From positions 1 through 64,000 of the forward strand of contig NZ_CAMLJQ010000006.1 in NCBI RefSeq assembly GCF_946480305.1: a DNA stretch of 64,000 nt. The letters are read 5' to 3'. This document shows, piece after piece, positions 21,121-28,250 of this stretch (positions are counted from its first letter, which is position 1; every line of letters begins with the position of its first letter). A model generated the notes under the pieces. The model did not search any database. It worked only from the letters and a program-made list of their open reading frames with translations, and was not told where the DNA came from. Position numbers and translations under genes: made by a program. Origin of the DNA: an uncultured Caldimonas sp. Lineage in GTDB: Bacteria; Pseudomonadota; Gammaproteobacteria; Burkholderiales; Burkholderiaceae.

Positions 21121-21573
21121 TCAGGCCTTCTGGCTCAGAGCCTGCTTGACCGCGGCAGATACCTGGCCCATGTCGGCTTTGCCGGCGAGGCGCGCCTTCG
21201 CCGCCCCCATCACCTTGCCCATGTCGGCCGGCCCAGTCGCACCGGTTTCCGCCACGATACGCGCGACCTCGGCGCCGATCTCCTCGGCCGTCAGGCGCTG
21301 GGGCAGATAGCCTTCGAGCACCTTGATCTCGGCGGCTTCCTTGTCGGCAAGGTCGGTGCGGCCGGCCTGGGTGTATGCCGCGAGCGAATCCTTGCGCTGC
21401 TTGATCAGCTTGTCGACGATGCCCACCACGGCGATGTCGTCGAGTTCCACGCGCTCGTCGACCTCCTTCTGCTTCATCGCCGCCATCAGCATGCGTATGG
21501 TCGAGAGGCGGTCGGCTTCCTTGGCGCGCATGGCGCTCTTCATGTCTTCGGTGATCTGTTCTTTGAGTGTCAT
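21121..21573 (-). CDS. yqeY: GatB/YqeY domain protein
   Basis: A 150-residue protein of the YqeY family, resembling the tail domain of the GatB amidotransferase subunit; its role is unproven, though a tRNA-linked one is suspected from the fold. The start MTLKEQITEDMKSAMRAKEA and the ADMGKVMGAAKARLAGKADM block are diagnostic. The upstream in-frame 21 codons are not conserved. It follows rpsU, an arrangement widely seen (rpsU-yqeY-dnaG), although dnaG is not next here. Confidence 0.93.
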   Translation of the reverse strand: MTLKEQITEDMKSAMRAKEADRLSTIRMLMAAMKQKEVDERVELDDIAVVGIVDKLIKQRKDSLAAYTQAGRTDLADKEAAEIKVLEGYLPQRLTAEEIGAEVARIVAETGATGPADMGKVMGAAKARLAGKADMGQVSAAVKQALSQKA

Positions 21574-21627
21574 GATGTCAGGCCCTGAGGAACCGGCAAT
21601 GGTAGCGCGCAAGAAGGCGGGTGCCGG

Positions 21628-21665
21628 AAACAACAAAGCCCGCGTGGGCGTCCCCAGGCGGGCTT
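21628..21665 (-). terminator. Terminator after rpsU
   Basis: Inverted repeat AAGCCCGC (21636-21643) / GCGGGCTT (21658-21665); on the minus strand it is followed by TGTTGTTT. It sits between rpsU and yqeY, so part of rpsU transcription may stop here. Confidence 0.8.
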
Positions 21666-21684
21666 GGTTCGGAGTGCCGAAAGC

Positions 21685-21897
21685 TCAGTAGAGCTTCTTG
21701 GGCAGCTGCATGCTGCGCACGCGCTTGTAGTGGCGCTTCACGGCGGCAGCCTTCTTGCGCTTGCGCTCGGCGGTCGGCTTTTCGTAGAACTCGCGGGCCC
21801 GCAGCTCGGTCAGCAGGCCCAGCTTTTCGATGGTGCGCTTGAAGCGGCGCAGGGCCACGTCGAACGGCTCGTTTTCTTTGACGCGAATGGTAGTCAT
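21685..21897 (-). CDS. rpsU: 30S ribosomal protein S21
   Basis: The 70-residue S21 protein of the small ribosomal subunit, needed for initiation on natural mRNAs. [20 protein letters not shown] and the basic end ([20 protein letters not shown]) are typical. A strong promoter lies upstream at 22007-22034 and a hairpin terminator directly downstream; yqeY is the next gene on the strand. Confidence 0.98.
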
Positions 21898-22006
21898 TGA
21901 GAGATCGGATCCTTCGGAATCGTTGGCGTTGCGTGCCGAGGCTCAAGATTCGGCTGCCCAGGTGTACGGGCTGGGCGCAAGACGCCAGTTGCTAGCAAAG
22001 ACCGCG

Positions 22007-22034
22007 ATTATAAGCAGAAATTCCGCGGTTGCAA
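22007..22034 (-). promoter_or_regulatory. Promoter of rpsU
   Basis: On the minus strand TTGCAA (22034-22029), a 16-base spacer and TATAAT (22012-22007) form a good sigma-70 promoter about 110 bases before the rpsU ATG. Confidence 0.75.
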
Positions 22035-22041
22035 AAAGGGG

Positions 22042-23256
22042 TTAGCGAGCGCTCCCGGTGGCGGCCATGGCGCGGGCGCACGCCGCGGCGCTGGCCCAGG
22101 CCCACTGGAAGTTGTAGCCGCCCAGCCAGCCGGTCACGTCGACCACCTCGCCGATGAAGTGCAGGCCCGGGGCGAGCTGGCTTTCCATGCTTTGCGAACC
22201 GAGCTGGCGGGTGTCGACGCCGCCGGCGGTCACCTCGGCCTTGCGATAGCCCTCGGTCCCGGAAGGCTGCAATTCCCACTGCTGCAGCCGGTGAGCCAGG
22301 GCGTCCAGGTCCTTGTCTTTGACTTCTGCGACCGCTCGGCCGGCGAGCGCTGGAGCGCCAGCCAGCCAGGCATCGGCAAGCCGGGCGGGCAGCAGCGTGG
22401 CGAGCTGGTTGTCGAGTTGCTTGCGCGAATGCAGTTTGGCTTCGCGCAGTTGTGCACCCAGGTCGGTCTTCGGTGCCAGGTCGATGCGCAGCGGCAGGCC
22501 GGGGCGCCAGTAGCTGGAGATCTGCAGAACGGCCGGTCCGCTGAGGCCGCGGTGGGTGAACAGCAGGTCTTCAACGAAGCTGCCGCGGTCCTTGCCCTTG
22601 CCGGTTTCGATGCCCACTTCGAGCGAGACGCCGGCCAGTGCAGCAAAGGGCGCCCAGGCAGCGGGGTCGAAGGTCAATGGCACGAGCGCCGGACGGGTCT
22701 CTACGATGCGATGACCGAACTGGCGCGCGAGCCGGTAGCCGAAGTCGCTGGCGCCGATCTTCGGGATCGACAGGCCGCCGGTGGCTACCACCACGCGAGA
22801 GGTGGTCACCGTGCCTCGGGCGGTGTCGACCTCGTAGCCCCGTGCCGCCTGGCGCACCGCCTCGACGGAGCAGGGTTGCCAGCGCGTTACCAAGCCCTGT
22901 TCGCACTCGCGCAGCAGCATCGAGACGATCTCGTCGCTGGACTCGTCGCAGAACAACTGCCCCTTGTGCTTTTCGTGGAACGAAATGCGGTGGCGCTGCA
23001 CCAGCGCGATGAAATCCTGCGGCGTGTAGCGTGCCAGCGCTGAACGGCAGAAGTGGGGGTTGTCCGACAGGAAGTTCGCCGGGCCGGCGTCGCGGTTGGT
23101 GAAGTTGCAGCGCCCGCCGCCGGAGATGCGGATCTTCTCCGCCACCTTTGCCGCATGGTCGATCACCAGCACCTTCAAGCCGAGCTGGCCCGCCATGCCG
23201 GCGCAGAACAGACCGGCCGCGCCGGCTCCGATGATGACGACGTCGAACCGGTGCAT
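22042..23256 (-). CDS. BaiN/HI0933-like FAD-dependent oxidoreductase
   Basis: A 404-residue flavoprotein of the HI0933/YhiN/BaiN family (NAD(P)/FAD-dependent oxidoreductase, sometimes called aminoacetone oxidase family). The dinucleotide-binding start is VVIIGAGAAGLFCAGMAG, followed by the family signature RISGGGRCNFTNRD near residue 50. VVVATGGLSIPKIGASDFGY and the C-terminal GGVDTRQLGSQSME and GWLGGYNFQWAWASG-like segment complete the FAD site. The physiological substrate is not known. It is transcribed toward rpsU but separated from it by that gene's promoter. Confidence 0.9.
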   Translation of the reverse strand: MHRFDVVIIGAGAAGLFCAGMAGQLGLKVLVIDHAAKVAEKIRISGGGRCNFTNRDAGPANFLSDNPHFCRSALARYTPQDFIALVQRHRISFHEKHKGQLFCDESSDEIVSMLLRECEQGLVTRWQPCSVEAVRQAARGYEVDTARGTVTTSRVVVATGGLSIPKIGASDFGYRLARQFGHRIVETRPALVPLTFDPAAWAPFAALAGVSLEVGIETGKGKDRGSFVEDLLFTHRGLSGPAVLQISSYWRPGLPLRIDLAPKTDLGAQLREAKLHSRKQLDNQLATLLPARLADAWLAGAPALAGRAVAEVKDKDLDALAHRLQQWELQPSGTEGYRKAEVTAGGVDTRQLGSQSMESQLAPGLHFIGEVVDVTGWLGGYNFQWAWASAAACARAMAATGSAR

Positions 23257-23285
23257 GGGCCGGGATTATCCGGCCAGCAGCAGGC

Positions 23286-24410
23286 TCAGCCTTTCCAGGT
23301 GAACGGGAAGAGGAACTGCTTCCAGAATCCGTTGGGCACGTAGTCGCCGACCACGCCGTACTGGTTGGGCCACTTGCGGTCGGCCGTCACGGCGGTGCCG
23401 AACAGGTAGTCGAGGAACGCGAAGTGGGCGGCGTAGTTCTTGTCGATGGCCTCGTCGTCTTGCGAGTGGTGCCAGTGATGGAAGTTGGGTGTGACGATGA
23501 CGTAGCGCAGCGGCCCGAGCCGGACGCTCACATTGGCGTGGTTGAACACCGCCTGGAAGCCGACGATCACGATGTAGGTGTCGATCACTTCCTTGCTGAA
23601 CCCGAGCACGAAGATGGGCGCGAGCACCAGTGTGCGGGTCAGCAGCAGCTCAAGAATGTGCTGCCGGGAGCCGGCCATCCAGTCCATGCTCTTGACGCTG
23701 TGGTGCACCGCATGCAGGCGCCACAGCAGCGGCACCTCGTGGTAGGCCCGGTGCGTCCAGTACTGCACCAGGTCGGCCACCAGGACGATGGCGAACAGCG
23801 CTACGGGGAAGGGCAGATCGCGCACCCAGGCCTGCAGGCCGTCCTTCACGGCCCAGCCGAACAGCTTGTGGACCAGCAGGTTGGTGGCCAGCAGCACGAA
23901 GCCCACCACCATGTGGTTGACGATGAAGTGGTGAAAGTCGGTCTGCCACTCGGGCCGGAACACCGGCTGCTCGCGGCGCAGCGGGAACAGCTTCTCGATG
24001 AAGATGAAGATCAGCGTGGAGCCGAGCAGATCGAGGATGAACCAGTCCAGGCCGATATAGGGCGTGTTGTCGGGGAAGTCGTTGACCGGCACCTTGTGGC
24101 CGCCGAGCACGAGCGTGAGTGCGATCAGCGTAAAGGCCGAGAAAGACAACCAGCGCACACGGCCGAACACGATGTTGAACAGCGCGATCGAACCGGCGAT
24201 CACCATCGCCCAGTACATGACCAGCCGGATGGTGTCGACATCGTAGGCCTTGCGCAGTTGCGGGGTGGTCAGGTATTCGGGGAAGTGGAAGGCGAGCACG
24301 CCCAGGAGGCACAGGATCGCGAGCGTCAGCGCGATGACGCCGGAGACCATCCCGGTTCCGCGGCGCAGCTCGCCGTGCGATTCGGTGAGCTGGTTGAGTT
24401 TGTCGAGCAT
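23286..24410 (-). CDS. Sterol desaturase / fatty-acid hydroxylase superfamily protein
   Basis: A 374-residue integral membrane di-iron enzyme of the sterol desaturase family. Several hydrophobic segments are followed by the His clusters that bind iron: HRAYHEV, LHAVHHSVKSMD and HHWHHSQDD, in the usual order HxxxH, HxxHH, HxxHH. GGGGAT precedes the ATG. Bacterial members hydroxylate lipids, carotenoids or unknown compounds; neighbours (a flavoprotein and a divergent MFS transporter) give no clear hint. Confidence 0.9.
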   Translation of the reverse strand: MLDKLNQLTESHGELRRGTGMVSGVIALTLAILCLLGVLAFHFPEYLTTPQLRKAYDVDTIRLVMYWAMVIAGSIALFNIVFGRVRWLSFSAFTLIALTLVLGGHKVPVNDFPDNTPYIGLDWFILDLLGSTLIFIFIEKLFPLRREQPVFRPEWQTDFHHFIVNHMVVGFVLLATNLLVHKLFGWAVKDGLQAWVRDLPFPVALFAIVLVADLVQYWTHRAYHEVPLLWRLHAVHHSVKSMDWMAGSRQHILELLLTRTLVLAPIFVLGFSKEVIDTYIVIVGFQAVFNHANVSVRLGPLRYVIVTPNFHHWHHSQDDEAIDKNYAAHFAFLDYLFGTAVTADRKWPNQYGVVGDYVPNGFWKQFLFPFTWKG

Positions 24411-24561
24411 GTGGATCCCCTGCCTGCCGCTGGCGTCGCGCCAGCGGCCCCTTTCCGTGCCGCGGATTATCCAGGGACCGGCAGCACATGTGGGGAGCGC
24501 TCCCTAGAATGGGGGGCCTTGCGGCGCCCGCCGCTCTTCTCGTTTCTTCCCCTGCGTCACC

Positions 24562-25731
24562 ATGTCCATGCCTGCCAGCGAGCCGGTGGCTCGCAACGTG
24601 CCGTCGTTGTCTGCCGCTCGCTGGGCCACACGCACACACTTCTTCTGCAGCGGCTTCCTGTTCGCGACCTGGGGTGTGCACATCCCCACCGTCAAGGCCC
24701 ACTACGAAATCGGCGAGGGCGCGCTCGGGATGGCCTTGCTGGCGGCTGGCATCGGTGCGCTGCTCGGACTGTCCCGCGCCGGGACGCTGGTCGGCCGTTT
24801 CGGTGCCAAGGCTGTCGCGCTCGTGTGCGGCGTCCTGTCGGCTTCGGTGCTCGGCGTGCTGCTGGGTTTGCCTGGCTATGCCGGGTTGGTCGGGGCGTTG
24901 GTGGTGTTTGGTGCGGCAAGCAGCATCTTCGACGTGGCCATCAATGCCGAGGCGTCGGAGCTGGAGCGCCGCGGCGAGCGGCCGATCATGAGCCACTTCC
25001 ACGGCATGTTCAGCCTGGGTGGCATGGCGGGCGCGGGCGTGGGCAGCGTATTGCTCGGGTGGAACGTGGCGGCGGGCTCGCACCTCGTCGGGGTGGCGGT
25101 GGCCGGCGCCGCTGCGATCGCGATTGCAGGGTCGCAGATGCTGCCGCCGCTGGCTCAGGCGGGAGGCGATGCTCCGTTCCGTTTGCCGCGGGGCGCTTTG
25201 CTGTTGTTGGGTGTGCTGGCGGCGCTGGGGCTCATCTCCGAGGGGGCCATGTACGACTGGAGCGTGCTCTACCTGCAAAACGAACTCGGCAGCCCACAGG
25301 ACCAGGCGGCGCTGGCCTACGCCAGCTTTTCCGGCGCGATGGCGGTGGCCCGTTTCGGCGGTGACTGGGTGCGCTCGCGCCTGCGCCCCTCGGCCGTCAT
25401 GCTGGGCAGTGCGGTTCTGTCGGCCGTCGCCATGGCCCTGGTCCTGCTGATCGGCCACCCGGTGGTCGCGCTCGTCGGCTTCGCGCTGGTCGGCATCGGT
25501 CTGGGCAACGTGGTGCCGGTGCTGTTCAGCGCCGCTGCGCGGGTGCCGGGCACCACTCCCGCGCACGGGATCGCGGCGGTCTCCTCGGTGGGCTACCTGG
25601 GCTTCATGGCAGGGCCGCCAGTGATCGGCGTGTTGGCGCAGGCGTCGTCGCTGACTGCGGCATTGTTCGTCGTGGTGTTGTTTTCTGCCGTGCTGGCCGG
25701 GCTCTCGCGCCGGGCGCTGGCCGGCCATTGA
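24562..25731 (+). CDS. MFS transporter (YbjJ/fucose-permease-like)
   Basis: A 389-residue major facilitator protein with about 12 hydrophobic segments. The N-terminal half shows THFFCSGFLFATWGVHIP, the cytoplasmic loop LGLSRAGTLVGRFGAKAV in place of the GxxxDRxGRR motif, and ASSIFDVAINAEASELERR, which resembles YbjJ-type transporters. MSHFHGMFSLGGMAGAG near residue 140 is also characteristic. Substrate unknown. It ends 15 bp before the LysE-family gene and is divergent from the desaturase gene. Confidence 0.88.
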   Translation: MSMPASEPVARNVPSLSAARWATRTHFFCSGFLFATWGVHIPTVKAHYEIGEGALGMALLAAGIGALLGLSRAGTLVGRFGAKAVALVCGVLSASVLGVLLGLPGYAGLVGALVVFGAASSIFDVAINAEASELERRGERPIMSHFHGMFSLGGMAGAGVGSVLLGWNVAAGSHLVGVAVAGAAAIAIAGSQMLPPLAQAGGDAPFRLPRGALLLLGVLAALGLISEGAMYDWSVLYLQNELGSPQDQAALAYASFSGAMAVARFGGDWVRSRLRPSAVMLGSAVLSAVAMALVLLIGHPVVALVGFALVGIGLGNVVPVLFSAAARVPGTTPAHGIAAVSSVGYLGFMAGPPVIGVLAQASSLTAALFVVVLFSAVLAGLSRRALAGH

Positions 25732-25745
25732 CGAGGGGTCTTCGA

Positions 25746-26372
25746 ATGGCATGGGACGTGTGGTGGGCGTATTTCTTCGCGTCGTGGGCGATCGCGCTGT
25801 CTCCCGGTTCGGGCGCGGTGCTGTCGATGAGTCACGGGCTGTCGTACGGCGTGCGGCGCACGACGGTCACGATCCTCGGGCTCCAACTCGGGCTGCTGTT
25901 CACGCTGGTGGTCGCCGGCGCGGGGCTGGGCGCGTTGCTGCTGGCGTCAGAAGCGGCGTTCACCGTCGTGAAGGTGGCTGGCGCGCTGTACCTGCTGTGG
26001 CTGGGCCTGCAGCAGTGGCGCTCGGACGGCACTGCGGACGGCGCGGTGCACGTGGCACCGATGTCGGCTCGCCGCCGTTTCCTCACCGGCACGCTGACCA
26101 ACGCAACCAACCCGAAGGGCATCGTGTTCATGGTTGCGGTGTTGCCGCAGTTCATAGACCCCACCCGGCCCCTGCTGCTGCAGCTGCTGATCCTCGGAGC
26201 CACCAGCTGCGCCATCGACCTGGTCGTGATGCACGGCTACGCCGCGCTCGCCGCCCGGATGCAGCAGCTGCTGCGCGGCGCCAACGCGGCACGCTGGCAG
26301 AACCGCGTCTTCGGCGGGCTGCTGATGGCGATGGGGGCGGCGCTGTTCTTCGTCAGGCGGCAACCGCACTGA
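25746..26372 (+). CDS. LysE family amino-acid exporter
   Basis: A 208-residue LysE/RhtB-type efflux protein with about six membrane segments. Family marks are the N-terminal FFASWAIALSPGSGAVLSMS, GLQLGLLFTLVVAGAGLGAL and FLTGTLTNATNPKGIVFMVA. The ATG at 25746 has GAGGGG upstream; a TTG 18 bases earlier was rejected. It follows the MFS gene closely and is probably in the same transcript. Its last 20 bases overlap the convergent cobA. Confidence 0.92.
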   Translation: MAWDVWWAYFFASWAIALSPGSGAVLSMSHGLSYGVRRTTVTILGLQLGLLFTLVVAGAGLGALLLASEAAFTVVKVAGALYLLWLGLQQWRSDGTADGAVHVAPMSARRRFLTGTLTNATNPKGIVFMVAVLPQFIDPTRPLLLQLLILGATSCAIDLVVMHGYAALAARMQQLLRGANAARWQNRVFGGLLMAMGAALFFVRRQPH

Positions 26373-27141
26373 GCGGTTGCTGCTGCACTGCCTGCAGGCC
26401 GCGCAGCACGTCGCCGACGATGATGATCGAGGGGCTGCCGAGGCCCTCGCGCCGCAGGGTCGATTGCAGCGCACCCAGTCGGGTCACCGCATGGCGCTGC
26501 TGCGGCAGGCTGGCGTGCTGCACCACGGCCAGCGGCGTATCGGGCGACAAGCCTTCGAGCAGACCGGATTCGATCTGCGCGGCTTGCGCCACGCCCATGT
26601 AGACGACGAGCGTGAAGCCCTGAGCGGCGGTCGCGGCGAGCTGGCGCCAGTCGAGCGACACGTCGCCGGCCTTCGCATGCCCGGTCACGAAGATCACGCC
26701 GTGCGCGTGGTCGCGGTGCGTCAGCGGCACGCCCAGCCCGGTGGCCGCGGCCAGGCCGGAGGTGATGCCGTTGACCACGTCGACTTCCACGCCGGCGGCC
26801 CGCAGGTGCTCCACTTCTTCGCCGCCGCGTCCGAATACGAACGGGTCACCGCCCTTCAGCCGCACCACACGTTCGCCCTTCAGCGCCTCGGTCGCCATCA
26901 GTCGTTCGATGAAGGCCTGTGGCGTGCTCTTGCAGCCACCGCGCTTGCCGACGTGGATGACCCGTGCGCCGCGGCGGACGTAGCGCAGCACACCTTCGCC
27001 CACCAGGTCGTCGACGAGCACGACGGTGGCAGCGCGAATGGCCTTGACCGCCTTCACGGTCAGCAGGTCGGCATCGCCGGGTCCGGCACCCACGAGGGTG
27101 ACGCGGGGCAGGGCGGCGGGTGTTTCAGGCAGTGCGTTCAT
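26353..27141 (-). CDS. cobA: Uroporphyrinogen-III C-methyltransferase (SUMT)
   Basis: Methylates uroporphyrinogen III twice to precorrin-2, precursor of siroheme and cobalamin. The 262-residue single-domain enzyme has the signatures VTLVGAGPGDADLLTVKAV, VRLKGGDPFVFGRGGEE and VVNGITSGLAAATGLGVPLTHR. It is not fused to a CysG-type dehydrogenase/ferrochelatase, so those steps must come from elsewhere. As last gene of the nirB-nasA series it supplies siroheme for NirB; cobalamin genes occur 16 kb away. ATG 27141 overlaps the end of ybiB by 17 bases. Confidence 0.95.
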   Translation of the reverse strand: MNALPETPAALPRVTLVGAGPGDADLLTVKAVKAIRAATVVLVDDLVGEGVLRYVRRGARVIHVGKRGGCKSTPQAFIERLMATEALKGERVVRLKGGDPFVFGRGGEEVEHLRAAGVEVDVVNGITSGLAAATGLGVPLTHRDHAHGVIFVTGHAKAGDVSLDWRQLAATAAQGFTLVVYMGVAQAAQIESGLLEGLSPDTPLAVVQHASLPQQRHAVTRLGALQSTLRREGLGSPSIIIVGDVLRGLQAVQQQPLSAVAA

Positions 27142-28084
27142 GTCGGTCGGGGGCGGCAGCAGGCAGACGCGCGAGTGCTTGCAAGAGGCATTCCACCTGT
27201 TGCAGCAGCGCGGGCGGTGCCGGCTTTTCGCCGCTCGTGACCGACTGGATGTACAGCGCGGTGGTGGCTGCATCGCACGCGCGCGGCAGGATGGGTACCT
27301 CGGTCAGTACGCCCTCGCGCGCCGCGACGCTGAGCGCTGGATGGGCGCTGCCGCCCAGGAACAGCTCCATCTTCGGCGTGCGTCGCGGGTCCGCCACCGG
27401 TTCGCCCTCGGTGCCCCGCATCAGCAGCGCGTTGGCCTGCGTGCGCTGCAGGAACTGCGTCAGCGTCTGGCCGTATTCCGGGTGCGTGTAGTTGACGACG
27501 CGCAGTGCGCTGCCGGGCGGGCAGGGATCAAGCAGCTTGGCCACGGTATGTGCCGGGTTGCGCAGGCCGATGACCCAGCGTGCATCGAGCAGGCGCGCCA
27601 GCGGCGGGCACAGGTGCTCGGTACGGATGAACACCGGCTCGCGCCGCTGCCACGCCTGCGCGATGCCTGCGAGGTCCTGCGCCACCGGCAGGCCCAGGTC
27701 GTGGAAGATCTCGGCCGTGGTGACCCGCCCCGGGTCTGTTGCCATGCCATGCACCAGAACGGGGACGCCTTCCTGCGCCAGCAATTGCGCCAGCAACGGT
27801 GTCAGATTGGGCAGCTTGCGGGCGCCGTTGTAGGACGGAAGCACCACGATGGGGCGGTCGCTTTCGACGCGCAGGCAGCGCTGCGTCGTTGCGGCGAGAA
27901 AGCCCTCCAGTTCTTCGAGCGATTCGCCCTTGATCCGCATCGCGATCGCGAAGGCGCCGATTTCGAGATCGGTGACGTGTCCGTCGAGCACCTGGGTCAT
28001 CAGGTCGTACGCCTGGTCGCGGTCGAGGGAACGAGCGCCTTCCTTGCCTCGGCCGATCTCCTTGATGTACCTGGCAATGCTCAT
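27125..28084 (-). CDS. ybiB: DNA-binding YbiB family protein (anthranilate phosphoribosyltransferase-like)
   Basis: A 319-residue protein of the YbiB/TrpD2 family, which has the anthranilate phosphoribosyltransferase fold but, in E. coli, binds nucleic acid. It starts MSIARYIKEIGRGKEGARSL and includes the helical domain DLEIGAFAIAMRIKGES and the pseudo-active segment VVLPSYNGARKLPNLTPLLA. The TrpD phosphoribosyl-binding loop is replaced, so TrpD activity is unlikely. Position between nasA and cobA suggests membership of the nitrate operon, an arrangement seen in other betaproteobacteria; its task there is unknown. Confidence 0.88.
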   Translation of the reverse strand: MSIARYIKEIGRGKEGARSLDRDQAYDLMTQVLDGHVTDLEIGAFAIAMRIKGESLEELEGFLAATTQRCLRVESDRPIVVLPSYNGARKLPNLTPLLAQLLAQEGVPVLVHGMATDPGRVTTAEIFHDLGLPVAQDLAGIAQAWQRREPVFIRTEHLCPPLARLLDARWVIGLRNPAHTVAKLLDPCPPGSALRVVNYTHPEYGQTLTQFLQRTQANALLMRGTEGEPVADPRRTPKMELFLGGSAHPALSVAAREGVLTEVPILPRACDAATTALYIQSVTSGEKPAPPALLQQVECLLQALARLPAAAPDRHERTA

Positions 28085-28250
28085 CGTGCAAGCCCCTCGG
28101 CGTGGCGAAGCGGCGAAAACAGGGCGGGCATGCGATTCATGGGTCTCCTTGGGCGGCGCGAGGCCGCTGCGAGGTGTCTGCGGGGTGAATCGCAATTCTC
28201 ACGCCAGCGGCGGTGGCACAGCGCGGCGCGTCAACGCACCCCTGCGCTCG

